This document shows, one piece after another, positions 1 through 10,102 of a stretch of DNA of 64,000 bases. The notes under the pieces were generated by a model. That model did not search any database and was not told where the DNA came from. It saw only the letters and a program-made list of their open reading frames with translations. The first letter of the stretch is position 1; each line of letters begins with the position of its first letter. Both the position numbers and the translations under genes were made by a program. Source of the stretch: Bradyrhizobium sp. LHD-71 (GTDB taxonomy: Bacteria > Pseudomonadota > Alphaproteobacteria > Rhizobiales > Xanthobacteraceae); assembly GCF_031157255.1 (NCBI RefSeq), contig NZ_JAVIFX010000022.1, forward strand, positions 2,501 to 66,500, in the 5' to 3' direction.

Positions 1-1
1 C

Positions 2-1903
2 ACGATCCTCACAGGTCTATGCGGCGCGGCCTTGATCGGCGGCGCCGTTTTTACAGCGCTCGACGGCGAGACGACATTCGCTTCGATGCCAGAGCGCATC
101 GAGGGCGCCTTGCGCGGCGCATTCAGCGCCAACGAAAAGGCGACGACACGCAAGACCGATCGTCTGCCGCCGCCGAGCGAAGCGACCGCCGCTCGCCAGG
201 TGATTCGCATCTCTCGCGCAGAGCGCGTTGGCAATCGCGACGTCATGCGGGTGCGCCCTTTCATCCGCATCGCCGGCAATTTGTCGCTCACCACGAGTGA
301 ACTCTCGGCAAAGATTCCCGCATTCAATGCGCAGCGGCTGCTGGCCGATGTAGGTTCGCCCCTGCCCGCGTCGGCAGAAGAATCGCAAGCTTCGGAAGAC
401 GCGGCTCCCGACGCCGAAGTCTCGTTCGTCACACGCGATCTCGGTACGATCCTGCCGCGCGCGAAGATCGCCACGACGATCCCCGTCGAAGAGGTCATGC
501 TGCGTGTCCGCGAAGCCTCCAACTGGCGCGGGAACGGCAACGCGACGGGCGGCGTGCGCTATGCCTCCGCCGGCTCACCATCGGATATGCGTCTTGCTTA
601 CGCCGCCGAGGGACAGGTTGATCCGTATGCCGGCTTTGAGGCGCGCGTCGTGCCGGAGAACGTGACGCTGCTCGAAAAGACCAAGGAGCAGGCGACCGGT
701 GGACATGCGACCAACGAACGCGTTCACATCGTCAAGAAAGGCGAGAGCGTTGCGACGATCCTGCGTGACCAGGGCGCCTCTGCGGAGGAGATCAAGGCCA
801 TCGTCGCTCAACTTGGAGCGCGCGGCCGGGACGGCGGACTGAAGGAAGGGCAGAAGCTGCGCGTGCTGATGATGCCGCCCGGCCCAGGTCGCAGGCCGCA
901 AGCTGTGCGTGTCGTTGTCGCCAACGATACCGCGGCCGAGGCCGTGGTCGCGCTCTCCGATCTCGGCAAATACGTCAACGTCGATGTTGCCAGCCTCAAC
1001 ACGCCGACGGTCACAGCGGAAGTCGGCGACGACGATGATGGCGAGGACGACGGCAGCGGTGTCCGGCTCTATCAGAGCATCTACGAGACCGCGCTACGCA
1101 ACAAGGTGCCGACGAACGTCATTGAGGACATGATCCGCGTCTACTCCTACGATGTGGACTTCCAGCGCAAGGTCCAGGCCGGCGACTCGTTCGAGGTCTT
1201 CTTCTCTGGCGACGACGAAGCACCGAACCTGGACGCAAAAGCCGAAGTGCTGTTCGCCTCACTCACCGTCGGCGGCGAGACCAAGAAGTACTACCGCTTT
1301 CAGACGCCGGACGATTCGGTCGTCGACTACTATGACGAAACCGGCAAGAGCGCGAAGAAGTTCCTCGTCCGCAAGCCGGTCAGCAACGCTATGATGCGTT
1401 CGGGCTTCGGCTCACGGCGCCATCCGATTCTCGGCTTTTCGCGCATGCATACCGGCGTCGACTGGGCCACCGGCTACGGCTCGCCGATCTTCGCGTCCGG
1501 CAACGGCACCATCGAGCGCGTCGGCTGGGAAGGCGGCTACGGCAAATACATCCGCATCAAGCATCCGAACGGATATGAGACCGCCTACGGCCACATGTCG
1601 GCCTATGCCAAGGGCATCGAAGTCGGCAAGCGTGTGCGCCAGGGCCAGGTCATCGGCTATGTCGGCTCCACCGGTCTCTCCACCGGAGCGCATGTTCACT
1701 ACGAAATCCTGGTGAACGGACGATTCGTCGATCCGTTACGTGTACGCCTGCCGCGCGGACGCTCGCTCGAAGGCTCGCTGCTCACAAGCTTCGAACAAGA
1801 GCGCGACCGTCTCGAAAGCATGATGAACAACCGCGGCGGCGCACGCATGGCACAGGGACAGTCCGCCGACGCGCCGATCACGCGCAGCATCGTGCCGCGC
1901 TGA
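2..1903 (+). CDS. M23 family metallopeptidase with LysM-like domain (5' partial)
   Basis: Envelope peptidoglycan hydrolase of the LytM/M23 type, probably cutting peptide cross-links in the periplasm. The reading frame is open from base 2 with no start codon, so the N-terminus lies outside the window; the first ~20 codons form a hydrophobic segment (ILTGLCGAALIGGAVF) that looks like a membrane anchor. A LysM-like domain lies around HIVKKGESVATIL (about 730-880). The catalytic domain near the C-terminus keeps the zinc ligands: MHTGVDWA (H and D) and GAHVHYEI (HxH), so it should be active rather than a degenerate EnvC-like activator. A short acidic stretch (DDDDGEDDG) sits between the two domains. 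It converges with clpB. Confidence 0.88.
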   Translation, partial: TILTGLCGAALIGGAVFTALDGETTFASMPERIEGALRGAFSANEKATTRKTDRLPPPSEATAARQVIRISRAERVGNRDVMRVRPFIRIAGNLSLTTSELSAKIPAFNAQRLLADVGSPLPASAEESQASEDAAPDAEVSFVTRDLGTILPRAKIATTIPVEEVMLRVREASNWRGNGNATGGVRYASAGSPSDMRLAYAAEGQVDPYAGFEARVVPENVTLLEKTKEQATGGHATNERVHIVKKGESVATILRDQGASAEEIKAIVAQLGARGRDGGLKEGQKLRVLMMPPGPGRRPQAVRVVVANDTAAEAVVALSDLGKYVNVDVASLNTPTVTAEVGDDDDGEDDGSGVRLYQSIYETALRNKVPTNVIEDMIRVYSYDVDFQRKVQAGDSFEVFFSGDDEAPNLDAKAEVLFASLTVGGETKKYYRFQTPDDSVVDYYDETGKSAKKFLVRKPVSNAMMRSGFGSRRHPILGFSRMHTGVDWATGYGSPIFASGNGTIERVGWEGGYGKYIRIKHPNGYETAYGHMSAYAKGIEVGKRVRQGQVIGYVGSTGLSTGAHVHYEILVNGRFVDPLRVRLPRGRSLEGSLLTSFEQERDRLESMMNNRGGARMAQGQSADAPITRSIVPR

Positions 1904-2002
1904 CGCGAGCAGCGACAGACGCGCGGCATTCGGAGTGCCGAGCGCCATCCGTCAGTCTGGACATTGCCGCAATCAGCGGCCTCTCGAAGGAAATCGCTGT
2001 AC

Positions 2003-2042
2003 GGGCCACGTAAGGCCAGGACCGCGGTTGCGGCCGTGGCCC
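2003..2042. terminator. stem-loop between convergent genes
   Basis: GGGCCACG (2003-2010) pairs perfectly with CGTGGCCC (2035-2042) across a 24-nt loop, between the convergent M23 and clpB genes. There is no T tract on either side, so it may be a transcript-end structure rather than a classical intrinsic terminator. Confidence 0.35.
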
Positions 2043-2062
2043 TACGGTTCTTTCGAACACCC

Positions 2063-4726
2063 TCAGTGCTTGGTGCGTGTCCTGCCGCCCGCCGCAGTCT
2101 TGACCGAGCCGGGCCCCTCGAACGCATCGTCGTTGGCCGACGCGGCGATCTTGCCGTTGAACGTCAGGCCATCATAGGCGGCCGCGATCTTCACGTGCTC
2201 GCCATCCTTGATCTGGCCGGCAAGGATCATTTCCGCGAGCGGATCCTGCACGTTGCGCTGGATCACGCGCTTCAACGGACGAGCTCCGTAAGCCGGATCC
2301 CAGCCTTTTTCGGCCAGCCAGTCGCGCGCGCCCGGCTCCAGGTCGAGCACGATCTTACGCTCCTCCAGAAGCTTCGCGAGCCGTCGCATCTGGATGTCGA
2401 CGATCTTGCCCATCTCGCTCTTCTGCAGGCGGTGGAACAGGATGATCTCGTCCACCCGGTTGAGGAATTCGGGGCGGAAGCTCGCGCGCACGACGGCCAT
2501 GACCTGATCGCGCACCGCAAACGTGTCCTCGCCTTCGGGCTGGTTGACGAGGAATTCCGCACCGAGATTCGACGTCATGATGATCAGCGTGTTGCGAAAA
2601 TCCACGGTGCGGCCCTGACCGTCTGTCAGTCGCCCGTCATCGAGCACCTGCAGCAGCACGTTGAAAACGTCAGGATGCGCCTTCTCGATCTCGTCGAACA
2701 GCACGACCTGATAGGGCCTGCGCCGCACCGCCTCTGTCAGAGCTCCGCCTTCGTCATAACCGACATAGCCTGGAGGCGCGCCGATCAGCCGCGCAACGGA
2801 ATGCTTCTCCATGTATTCCGACATATCCATGCGGATCAGCGCGGTCTCGTCGTCGAACAGGTATTCAGCGAGCGCCTTCGTCAGCTCGGTCTTGCCGACG
2901 CCCGTCGGGCCCAAGAACATGAACGAGCCGATCGGACGATTGGGGTCCTGCAGGCCGGCCCGTGCACGACGAACGGCGGTCGAGACCGCCTTCACCGCTT
3001 CGGCCTGGCCGATGACGCGCTTGGCGAGTTGATGCTCCATCTTGAGGAGCTTTTCCTTCTCGCCTTCAAGCATCTTGTCGACCGGCACACCGGTCCAGCG
3101 CGAAACAACCTGCGCGACGTGATCGGCGGTGACGGCCTCCTCGACCATCGTGCCCTGATCTTCCTTCGCTTCGATCTCGGAGAGCCTCTTCTCGAGCTCC
3201 GGAATACGGCCGTAGGCCAGCTCGCCCGCGCGCTGGTATTCACCCTTGCGCTGGGCGTTGGCGAGCTCGATCCGCAGCTGGTCGAGTTCCGTTTTCAGTT
3301 TCTGTGCGTCGGAAAGCTTGCTCTTCTCCGCACGCCAACGCGAGGTGAGGTCGGCCGATCGCTTCTCCAGATCGACCAGTTCCTTTTCGAGGTTCTGCAG
3401 GCGCGACTTCGAGCCGGCGTCGCTTTCCTTCCTCAGCGCCTCCTGCTCGATGCGCAGGCGCACGATCTCGCGGTCGGTCGAGTCTAGTTCCTCAGGCTTG
3501 GAATCGACCTGCATTTTCAGCCGCGCGGCCGCCTCGTCGACAAGATCGATGGCCTTGTCGGGCAGGAACCGGTCGGTGATGTAGCGGTTCGACAGCGTCG
3601 TCGCCGCCACCAACGCGCTGTCGGTGATACGTACGCCGTGATGCTGCTCGTACTTGTCCTTCAATCCGCGCAGGATCGAGATGGTGTCCTCGACGGTCGG
3701 CTCGGACACGAACACCGGCTGGAACCGCCGCGCCAGCGCAGCGTCTTTCTCCACATGCTTGCGGTATTCGTCGAGCGTGGTCGCGCCAATACAGTGCAGT
3801 TCGCCGCGGGCCAGTGCCGGCTTCAGGAGGTTCGACGCGTCCATGGCGCCGTCGGCCTTGCCGGCGCCGATCAGCGTGTGCATCTCGTCGATAAAAAGGA
3901 TGATGCCGCCCTCCGCGCCGGTGACTTCCTGCAGCACGGCCTTCAGCCGTTCCTCGAACTCGCCGCGGTACTTGGCTCCGGCGATCAACGCGCCCATGTC
4001 GAGCGAGAGCAGTTTCTTGTCCTTCAGGCTTTCCGGCACGTCGCCATTGACGATGCGCTGGGCGAGACCTTCGACAATGGCGGTCTTGCCGACGCCGGGC
4101 TCGCCGATCAGGACGGGATTGTTCTTGGTCCGGCGCGAAAGCACCTGGATCGTGCGGCGGATTTCCTCGTCACGGCCGATAACGGGATCGATCTTGCCGT
4201 CGCGCGCCGCCTGCGTCAGGTCGCGGGAGTATTTCTTCAATGCGTCGTAAGCATTCTCGGCGGTGGCGCTATCGGCGGTGCGGCCCTTGCGCAGCGCATT
4301 GATCGCCGCATTCAAATTCTGCGGACTGACACCACCCTTGGTCAGGATCTGGCCGGCCTCGGAATCCTTATCCAACGCCAGCGCCAGCAATAGCCGCTCA
4401 ACCGTCACAAAGCCATCGCCGGCCTTCTCGGCCGCCTGCTCCGCCGCATCGAACAGACGCGCGGTCGCAGGGGCGAGATAGATCTGTCCCGCGCCGCTGC
4501 CGGAAACCTTCGGCATCTTCGCCAGCGCATCCTCGGTCGCCTTCAAGATCGCGCGCGAATTGCCGCCCGAGCGGTCGATCAGACCGCCCGCGAGCCCTTC
4601 GGGATCGTCGAGCAATACTTTGAGGATGTGCAGAGGAGAAAACTGCTGATGACCCTCGCGGGTCGCCAGCGACTGCGCAGACTGGATGAAGCCGCGCGAA
4701 CGCTCGGTGTACTTTTCGATATTCAT
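2063..4726 (-). CDS. clpB: ATP-dependent disaggregase ClpB
   Basis: Hsp104/ClpB ring ATPase that extracts polypeptides from aggregates together with DnaK in the cytoplasm. The 887 residues carry, in order, the Clp N-domain repeats (from [18 protein letters not shown]), AAA1 with Walker [10 protein letters not shown] and Walker [12 protein letters not shown], the long charged coiled-coil middle domain that distinguishes ClpB from ClpA/ClpC, and AAA2 with Walker [10 protein letters not shown] and Walker [15 protein letters not shown]. Length is slightly above the usual 860-880 because of a Gly/Thr/Arg-rich tail. The ATG at 4724-4726 begins the normal N-terminus. A sigma-32-like promoter lies about 140 bases upstream. 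Confidence 0.97.
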   Translation of the reverse strand: MNIEKYTERSRGFIQSAQSLATREGHQQFSPLHILKVLLDDPEGLAGGLIDRSGGNSRAILKATEDALAKMPKVSGSGAGQIYLAPATARLFDAAEQAAEKAGDGFVTVERLLLALALDKDSEAGQILTKGGVSPQNLNAAINALRKGRTADSATAENAYDALKKYSRDLTQAARDGKIDPVIGRDEEIRRTIQVLSRRTKNNPVLIGEPGVGKTAIVEGLAQRIVNGDVPESLKDKKLLSLDMGALIAGAKYRGEFEERLKAVLQEVTGAEGGIILFIDEMHTLIGAGKADGAMDASNLLKPALARGELHCIGATTLDEYRKHVEKDAALARRFQPVFVSEPTVEDTISILRGLKDKYEQHHGVRITDSALVAATTLSNRYITDRFLPDKAIDLVDEAAARLKMQVDSKPEELDSTDREIVRLRIEQEALRKESDAGSKSRLQNLEKELVDLEKRSADLTSRWRAEKSKLSDAQKLKTELDQLRIELANAQRKGEYQRAGELAYGRIPELEKRLSEIEAKEDQGTMVEEAVTADHVAQVVSRWTGVPVDKMLEGEKEKLLKMEHQLAKRVIGQAEAVKAVSTAVRRARAGLQDPNRPIGSFMFLGPTGVGKTELTKALAEYLFDDETALIRMDMSEYMEKHSVARLIGAPPGYVGYDEGGALTEAVRRRPYQVVLFDEIEKAHPDVFNVLLQVLDDGRLTDGQGRTVDFRNTLIIMTSNLGAEFLVNQPEGEDTFAVRDQVMAVVRASFRPEFLNRVDEIILFHRLQKSEMGKIVDIQMRRLAKLLEERKIVLDLEPGARDWLAEKGWDPAYGARPLKRVIQRNVQDPLAEMILAGQIKDGEHVKIAAAYDGLTFNGKIAASANDDAFEGPGSVKTAAGGRTRTKH

Positions 4727-4865
4727 AACTATCCCTTCCCTCGGCCTGCGAATCCCGCCCCGAAGGCACGGACGATCGCATCGTCACTGGGGTGTCCGCG
4801 CAAAACCTTGATCCAACGCAAAGCTCGTGCGGTCGTCGCCGGCCCGAACGGGCCCGGCTTGCTGC

Positions 4866-4896
4866 AGATGTGGGATCAGCCCTCACAATTTTGAAG
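4866..4896 (-). promoter_or_regulatory. sigma-32-like heat-shock promoter of clpB
   Basis: Read on the minus strand, CTTCAAA (4890-4896) is followed after 15 bases by CCCACATCT (4866-4874). This is close to the RpoH pattern CTTGAAA-N13-15-CCCCATnT, with one change in the -35 element. It points at clpB and implies a leader of about 130 bases. Confidence 0.55.
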
Positions 4897-5008
4897 AGGC
4901 CGGGCCGGCTTTCGTTGCGATCGGACGCAAAACGGGCGCACACGACTGTCGTCGAATGATATGATTCGTTGCTGGCGCCGCCGGCGCGGAATCCTTAAAA
5001 GCTGCGGT

Positions 5009-5782
5009 ATGAGCATGCGCGCATACATCCAGAGCATCTACCGTTACCCGGTCAAAGGCCTGACGCCGGAGCAACTTCCGACCGTGATGCTGAGCACGGG
5101 CCAGCCGCTGCCGAACGACCGGCGCTATGCGATCGAGAACGGCCCGAGCGGTTTCGACCCGGCCGATCCGAAGTATTTTCCGAAAACTTACTTTCTGATG
5201 CTGATGCGCGACGAGCGGCTCGCTGCGCTCGATGCGCACTATGACGACGACAGCCATGTGCTGACCATCCGTCAGGGCGGCGCCGAAGTTGCGCGCGGCG
5301 ACCTCGAGACCGCCGATGGCCGGGCGACGATCGAGGCGTATTTCAAGGCCTATTGTGCGAACGAGCTGAAAGGTCCGCCGAAGGTGCTCTCAGGTGGCAA
5401 TCACAGCTTCTCGGACGTGGCCAAAAAGGTGGTTTCGATCATCAACCTTGCCAGCGTCGCTGCGCTGGAGGACATCGTCGGCCAACCGGTCGATCCCCTC
5501 CGCTTTCGCGCCAATCTCTACGTGACCGGCTGGCCAGCCTGGAGCGAACTCGAGAAGGTGGGCCAGACGCTCTCGGTCGGCGATGCGCGCCTCAGCGTCA
5601 CCAAGCCGATCGTCCGCTGCGCGGCCATCAATGTCGACCCGGCGACGGCCGCCCGTGATCTCAACCTGCCGCACACCATGATGCGCAACCTGGGCCATGC
5701 GAACTGCGGCATCTACGCCGAGGTCGTTGCCGACGGCAGGATCGCTGCCGGCGATGCCGTCGCGCCCGTCGGAGACGTCTAA
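5009..5782 (+). CDS. MOSC domain-containing protein
   Basis: MOSC N-terminal beta-barrel plus MOSC domain protein, related to YcbX and the C-terminal domain of molybdenum cofactor sulfurases; family members carry sulfur or reduce N-hydroxylated compounds, substrate here unknown. The N-terminus IQSIYRYPVKGLTPEQL is the typical MOSC_N start, and the C-terminal part has RFRANLYVTGWPAWSE and the conserved Cys region KPIVRCAAINVDP. The frame is open from 4961, but the preceding residues are Arg-rich and unlike the family, so ATG 5009 (MSMRAYIQS, 257 aa) is preferred; 5015 is also possible. The neighbour downstream is a kelch protein on the same strand, 46 bases away. Confidence 0.85.
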   Translation: MSMRAYIQSIYRYPVKGLTPEQLPTVMLSTGQPLPNDRRYAIENGPSGFDPADPKYFPKTYFLMLMRDERLAALDAHYDDDSHVLTIRQGGAEVARGDLETADGRATIEAYFKAYCANELKGPPKVLSGGNHSFSDVAKKVVSIINLASVAALEDIVGQPVDPLRFRANLYVTGWPAWSELEKVGQTLSVGDARLSVTKPIVRCAAINVDPATAARDLNLPHTMMRNLGHANCGIYAEVVADGRIAAGDAVAPVGDV

Positions 5783-5828
5783 AGCCGACAGGGCAAGAAA
5801 GCGGGAGAAACGAAAGCGGGAGAAAACG

Positions 5829-6920
5829 ATGCTCCGTCTCGATCGACGCTTCGTCATCGCCAACGGGTTTGCATTCCTCGGCGCAGCGCCTGCCCTCGCG
5901 CAACATGCCGGCCACGCCGGCCATGGCCAATACGAGAAACTGACAGAGCCAGGCCGAATTCTGCGCCCCGAGCTCGCGACCATCCAGAGCGTGTTCGACA
6001 GTCCCGCACCGAAAGCGGCCCAGCAAGGCCGCTGGATGGCGAAGGCGGACCTTCCGCTCCCGCGAAGCGAGATGGCCTGGGGCACGGCCCATGAGGGCAA
6101 GATGCACATTGTCGGCGGTTATGGCGCGCAGCAGGTCGATCGCCCCTATCACCATGTCTACGACGCCGCATCCGATCGTTGGACGGTGGCCGCGCCCATC
6201 CCGCGCGGCGCGAACCACATCGGCGTGGCTTTTCTCGACGGCAAGCTCTACGCCATCGGCGGTTTTCTCGAACAGAACCGCAAGCCCCATTCGGCTTGCT
6301 ATGTCTGGGATCCGTCAGTCGACGCATGGCAGGCGATTGCGTTCCTGCCCCGGCCGGTCGGTTCGGCTGCGGTGGTTGCCTTTGGCGGCAAACTGCACTG
6401 CATAGGCGGCGCAATTGGCGATACGTTCGACACCAAGAAGTCGATCGACTGGCATCTCGTCTACGATCCCAAGACCAACCAGTGGGACGCCCGCGCGCCG
6501 ATGCCGACCGCACGCGACCACACCGGGACGGTCGTCGTCGGAAATCTCATCCACGTCGTGGGAGGACGCGTCGATTCCTTTCACACCAATTCGAACCTGC
6601 ATCATGCCTATGACCCGTCGACAGACAAATGGCAGATGCGCAATCCCCTGCCGACCGCTCGCTCGGGCCATGGCGCGGTGCTCTACCGCAACAAGCTCTT
6701 CGTCATGGGCGGGGAAGGCACCAATCGGGTGTTCGGCCAGAACGAGGCATACGATCCCGCCAAGGATTCATGGGAGCAGTATGCGCCGATGCTCACTCCG
6801 CGGCACGGCCTCGGCGCCGCGCTGGTGGGCGACGAGATCTGCGTCGCTGGCGGCGGCGCGGTGATGGGCGGCGGCATCCAGAGCGCCATCAACGAAGCGT
6901 TCACGCTCGCCGGATCCTGA
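5829..6920 (+). CDS. kelch repeat-containing protein with export signal
   Basis: Secreted beta-propeller protein of 363 aa. The N-terminus MLRLDRRFVIANGFAFLGAAPALAQHA is a signal peptide ending in an AxA-type cleavage site; DRRFVI resembles a twin-arginine motif, so Tat export is possible. The rest has at least five kelch blades with the GG...Y.YDP...W pattern (for example HIVGGYGAQQ, YAIGGFLEQN, HCIGGAIGD, HVVGGRVD, FVMGGEGTN). No catalytic motif of galactose oxidase or sialidase was recognised, so it is called structural or binding. ATG 5829 follows GGGAGAAA at a good distance, and the signal peptide supports it over the longer frame open from 5697. Confidence 0.85.
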   Translation: MLRLDRRFVIANGFAFLGAAPALAQHAGHAGHGQYEKLTEPGRILRPELATIQSVFDSPAPKAAQQGRWMAKADLPLPRSEMAWGTAHEGKMHIVGGYGAQQVDRPYHHVYDAASDRWTVAAPIPRGANHIGVAFLDGKLYAIGGFLEQNRKPHSACYVWDPSVDAWQAIAFLPRPVGSAAVVAFGGKLHCIGGAIGDTFDTKKSIDWHLVYDPKTNQWDARAPMPTARDHTGTVVVGNLIHVVGGRVDSFHTNSNLHHAYDPSTDKWQMRNPLPTARSGHGAVLYRNKLFVMGGEGTNRVFGQNEAYDPAKDSWEQYAPMLTPRHGLGAALVGDEICVAGGGAVMGGGIQSAINEAFTLAGS

Positions 6921-6977
6921 CGCCGTCACTCTCGGGCCTGGCCGCGACGGCCGCGCCGATCACGAGCACGTTCCGGG

Positions 6978-7643
6978 CTAGCGGGCCTTGCCGGCGCGGC
7001 TCAGCAGGAACACGCCCTGCTCGCCGAACAAATTCCAGAACCACCATGGCGCGTTGAACCGCAGCGGCGTGCCCCAGGTGTTCAGCGCGACTGCACGGTC
7101 CATGCGCGCATCGACCTCGTCGCAGAGCTGGACGAAATCCTTGATGGTGCAGAAATGGATGTTCGCCGTGTCGTACCAGGTCGCCGGCAGGCCCTCGGTG
7201 CGCGGCATCTGGCCTTTCAGCAACAATTGCAGGCGCATGCGCCAATGGCCGAAATTCGGGAACGAGACGATGCCGTGCCGCCCGATCCGCAGCATGTGCT
7301 CGAGGACCACACGCGGCTGTCGCGTCGCCTGCAAGGTCTGCGACAGGATCACATAGTCGAACGCGTCGTCGGGATAATCGGCCAGATCAGTGTCGGCGTC
7401 TCCCTGGATGACGGCGAGGCCCTTTGCCACGCAACGGTTCACGCCTTCGCGCGAAAGCTCGATGCCGCGACCGTCAACGCCACGGGCTTCCAGCAGGCGC
7501 AAGAGATCGCCGTCGCCGCAACCGACGTCCAGAACCCGCGAGCCGGGCTCGACCATCCCGGCGACCAGCAGATGATCGCCGCGATAGGTGTGCGGCACAT
7601 GAGCCGCCGGCTCGGTGCCTGCGAATTCGTGAGCAATCGCCAT
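6978..7643 (-). CDS. metW: methionine biosynthesis protein MetW
   Basis: Class I methyltransferase-fold protein that acts with MetX in homoserine acylation for methionine synthesis. The SAM-binding motif VLDVGCGDGDLLRLLE lies near residue 40, followed by GVDGRGIELSREGV and the family sequence IQGDADTDLADYPDDAFDYVILSQTLQA. At 221 aa it is about the usual length. The ATG at 7641-7643 is two bases past the metX stop, so the genes are one transcriptional unit, read metX to metW, under the SAM-II riboswitch upstream. Confidence 0.95.
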   Translation of the reverse strand: MAIAHEFAGTEPAAHVPHTYRGDHLLVAGMVEPGSRVLDVGCGDGDLLRLLEARGVDGRGIELSREGVNRCVAKGLAVIQGDADTDLADYPDDAFDYVILSQTLQATRQPRVVLEHMLRIGRHGIVSFPNFGHWRMRLQLLLKGQMPRTEGLPATWYDTANIHFCTIKDFVQLCDEVDARMDRAVALNTWGTPLRFNAPWWFWNLFGEQGVFLLSRAGKAR

Positions 7644-7645
7644 GG

Positions 7646-8845
7646 TCAGCCTTTCCGGATCAGGCCGCGCGCCGCACCACCCGAGTCGAGGAAGGCGCGA
7701 ACGATATCGAAGAATTCCGGCACATCGAGCAGGAATGCGTCATGGCCCTTGTCGGTCTCAATTTCGGCGAACGACACCCGCGCTCCGCCGGCATTGAGGG
7801 CATGCACGATCGCGCGCGACTCCGTCGTCGGAAACAGCCAGTCGCTTGTGAACGACACCACGCAAAAGCGCGTGCGCGTGTTGCGGAATGCCTCCGCCAG
7901 CACGCCGTCATGGTCGGCGGCAAGATCAAGATAGTCCATCGCGCGGGTCAGGTAGAGATAGCTGTTGGCATCGAAGCGCTCGACGAACGACGACCCCTGA
8001 TGACGCAGGTAGCTCTCGACCTCGAAGTCGGCATCGAACGAAAACGTCGGTACTTCACGGTCCTGCAGCCTGCGCCCGAACTTGCGGTGCAGGGCTGGGT
8101 CGGACAGGTACGTGATGTGCGCCGCCATCCGCGCGACAGCGAGCCCGCGCCGCGGACGCGTGCCTTCGGCGAAATAACGTCCGCCCTTCCACTCGGGATC
8201 GGCCATCACCGCCTGCCGCCCGACCTCGTGGAAAGCGATATTCTGCGCCGAGTGTCGCGTTGAGCAGGCCACCGGAAGCGCGGAAAATACGCGCTGCGGG
8301 TAGGCCGACGCCCATTGCAGCACTTGCATGCCGCCCATCGAGCCGCCGGCGACGCAGAACAGCGTCTCGATGCCGAGGTGGTCGATCAGCATCGCCTGCG
8401 CGCGCACCATGTCGGGAATGGTGATGAACGGAAAGTCGAGGCCCCACACCTGCCCGGTCTGCGGATTCGTCGAAAACGGTCCGCTGGAGCCCATGCAGCC
8501 GCCAATGACGTTGGAGCAGATGACGAAGTAACGGTCGGTGTCGATCGGCAGGCCGGGACCGACCAGCGTGTCCCACCAGCCGCCCTTGCCGGTGACCGGA
8601 TGCGTGTTTGCCACGTGCTGATCGCCGGTCAACGCATGGCAGATCAAGATGGCGTTGGTGCGTTCGGCGTTGAGTTCGCCATAGGTCTGGTAGGCGATCT
8701 GGAACGGCGACAACGCAATTCCACAATCGAGCTGCAGCGGCTGGTCGGCGCCGAACGTCACCACATGCGATGATGGATGATCCGCCTCGCGTACGCGTTC
8801 CTGCACGTCCGCCCTCTGACTCGGCACAGGGTACAAATTGACCAT
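7646..8845 (-). CDS. metX: homoserine O-acetyltransferase MetX
   Basis: Alpha/beta-hydrolase-fold enzyme that acylates homoserine, the first committed step of methionine synthesis. The nucleophile elbow is [14 protein letters not shown]; the acid and base of the triad are in SFTSDWLFP (D) and [10 protein letters not shown] (H). The frame is open back to 9013, but those extra codons run through the terminator and leader, so ATG 8845 (MVNLYPVPS, 399 aa) is chosen; GAGGAGG lies just upstream on the minus strand. Regulation by SAM is shown by the leader. Confidence 0.95.
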   Translation of the reverse strand: MVNLYPVPSQRADVQERVREADHPSSHVVTFGADQPLQLDCGIALSPFQIAYQTYGELNAERTNAILICHALTGDQHVANTHPVTGKGGWWDTLVGPGLPIDTDRYFVICSNVIGGCMGSSGPFSTNPQTGQVWGLDFPFITIPDMVRAQAMLIDHLGIETLFCVAGGSMGGMQVLQWASAYPQRVFSALPVACSTRHSAQNIAFHEVGRQAVMADPEWKGGRYFAEGTRPRRGLAVARMAAHITYLSDPALHRKFGRRLQDREVPTFSFDADFEVESYLRHQGSSFVERFDANSYLYLTRAMDYLDLAADHDGVLAEAFRNTRTRFCVVSFTSDWLFPTTESRAIVHALNAGGARVSFAEIETDKGHDAFLLDVPEFFDIVRAFLDSGGAARGLIRKG

Positions 8846-8916
8846 TCTCGTTCGGCCTCCTCGACCGGTCGCGCCTTGCGGCGCAACCCCAAATTCGCAG
8901 GCAACCGGTCGGGCCA

Positions 8917-8949
8917 ATAAAAAACCGGCCTGAACGGAAGTTCGGCCGG
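8917..8949 (-). terminator. intrinsic terminator in metX leader
   Basis: On the minus strand CCGGCCGAAC pairs with GTTCAGGCCGG around a 4-base loop and is followed by six T. The left arm overlaps a CCCGGCC (8944-8950) that can instead pair with GGCCGGG (8963-8969) directly after the aptamer, giving a possible antiterminator. The hairpin is about 70 bases upstream of the metX start codon, the layout of a transcription-attenuating riboswitch. Confidence 0.85.
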
Positions 8950-8969
8950 GATCCAATTTGTCCCCGGCC

Positions 8970-9024
8970 TGTTTAGCAAGTTGTTTAACGTGGCTGCAAG
9001 CCGGCCGGCTCAAATGACCACGAC
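8970..9024 (-). ncRNA. SAM-II riboswitch aptamer
   Basis: The minus-strand leader of metX carries the SAM-II (metA motif) signature: a CGTGG/CCACG P1 stem, the stretch TCATTTGAGCCGG, then GCTTGCAGCCACG, followed by TTAAACAAC and GCTAAA, which form the pseudoknot with the P1 loop. SAM-II aptamers are a known alphaproteobacterial class controlling metA/metX. The aptamer sits immediately before a terminator/antiterminator pair and just after a promoter. Confidence 0.93.
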
Positions 9025-9033
9025 GAGATCAAG

Positions 9034-9062
9034 GTCTTAATCCTGCACGACCTTTTCGTCAA
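9034..9062 (-). promoter_or_regulatory. promoter of the metX riboswitch leader
   Basis: Minus strand: TTGACG (9057-9062), a 17-base spacer, then TAAGAC (9034-9039). The -35 box is near-consensus and the -10 box weak. Initiation a few bases downstream would start the transcript almost exactly at the SAM-II aptamer. Confidence 0.6.
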
Positions 9063-9177
9063 GCAAGCGGCGACCAAAGCGGTCCGGCCGCCCAAATTCG
9101 CCAATGTTTTCTTTGCTTTCGCAGCCGGTCTTTCCTATCAATGCGGCCGGCGCTGAGCGCTCTTGAAGGTCATGCCC

Positions 9178-10047
9178 ATGTCGAAATCGCCGGCCGGCGC
9201 GCCACAACAGTCTGCGCCCTCGTTACAGGACCTGCGCAAGGAGATCGATCGCATCGACGAGCAGATGCACGGTCTTTTGATGGAGCGCGGCGAGATCATC
9301 GACCGGCTGATTTCGGTGAAGAAGACCCAGGAGGTCGGCTCGGCATTCCGGCCTGCGCGCGAAGCCGACATGATGCGCCGCATCGTCGAGCGTCACAAAG
9401 GCATGTTGCCGCTCGACACTGTCGAGAGCATCTGGCGCGTCATCATATCGACCTTCACTTACGTGCAGGCGCCTTTCTCGATGCATGCGGACCTGTCCGC
9501 AGGCGACTCGGCCATGCGCGATTCCGCACGTTTTCACTTCGGCTTCTCGGTGCCGTTCGTTCCGCATTTCAGTGCCGGTGCCGCGGTGGAAGCGCTCTCT
9601 AGATCGAAAGGCGATCTTGCGTTGGTGTCGGCCACCGACAGCCGATCGGCGTGGTGGACGGCGCTCGAGCCCGCCGACGCGCCGAAGATCATTGCCCGGC
9701 TGCCGTTTCTCGAGCGCGCCGATCATCCAGCCGCATTGCCGGTGTTCGTGATATCGCGTGTCGCCGACGACGCGATGGTCACCGAGGTCGAGATGTTCTC
9801 GATCCGCGTGTCCGGCTGGAGCGCCGACGTCGCGCGCGCTGTCTCGCCGCTGGCCGAGATCATAGCGGTGCCGGATACGGCCTTCGACGGCGCAGCGCTG
9901 CTCGCGTCGGTGACGGCGCGCGACGGCCTGGACAGGTTGAAATCGGCGCTGATCAAGGCAGGCGCCTCGGTGCGCTCGACCGCCCTCGTCGGCAGCCATG
10001 CGCGCCGCTATACCGTCACGCCAGAGGGTGCGCGGCCGGTTGCGTGA
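9178..10047 (+). CDS. chorismate mutase (AroQ type) with C-terminal extension
   Basis: Converts chorismate to prephenate for phenylalanine and tyrosine synthesis. The AroQ helical domain covers about residues 15-95 ([39 protein letters not shown]). The remaining ~190 residues do not show the TRF or ESRP motifs of prephenate dehydratase; a C-terminal domain of this size occurs in rhizobial chorismate mutases, with unknown role. The frame opens at TTG 9163 with other ATGs at 9172 and 9178; GAAGG at 9166-9170 is spaced correctly only for 9178. hisC and tyrC follow on the same strand, forming an aromatic amino acid operon. Confidence 0.9.
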   Translation: MSKSPAGAPQQSAPSLQDLRKEIDRIDEQMHGLLMERGEIIDRLISVKKTQEVGSAFRPAREADMMRRIVERHKGMLPLDTVESIWRVIISTFTYVQAPFSMHADLSAGDSAMRDSARFHFGFSVPFVPHFSAGAAVEALSRSKGDLALVSATDSRSAWWTALEPADAPKIIARLPFLERADHPAALPVFVISRVADDAMVTEVEMFSIRVSGWSADVARAVSPLAEIIAVPDTAFDGAALLASVTARDGLDRLKSALIKAGASVRSTALVGSHARRYTVTPEGARPVA

Positions 10048-10102
10048 CCGCCTACCCTCACGATCAGTCGATCACACGACATACGACCAGTTGGAGTTTC
10101 CA

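Noticed and set aside
1964-3487. 507-codon open frame on the plus strand
   Set aside because: Entirely antisense to clpB, with no ribosome binding site or recognisable domain; a high-GC shadow frame.
8846-9013. N-terminal extension of metX by 56 codons
   Set aside because: These codons run through the intrinsic terminator and the aptamer end, so they cannot be the normal start.
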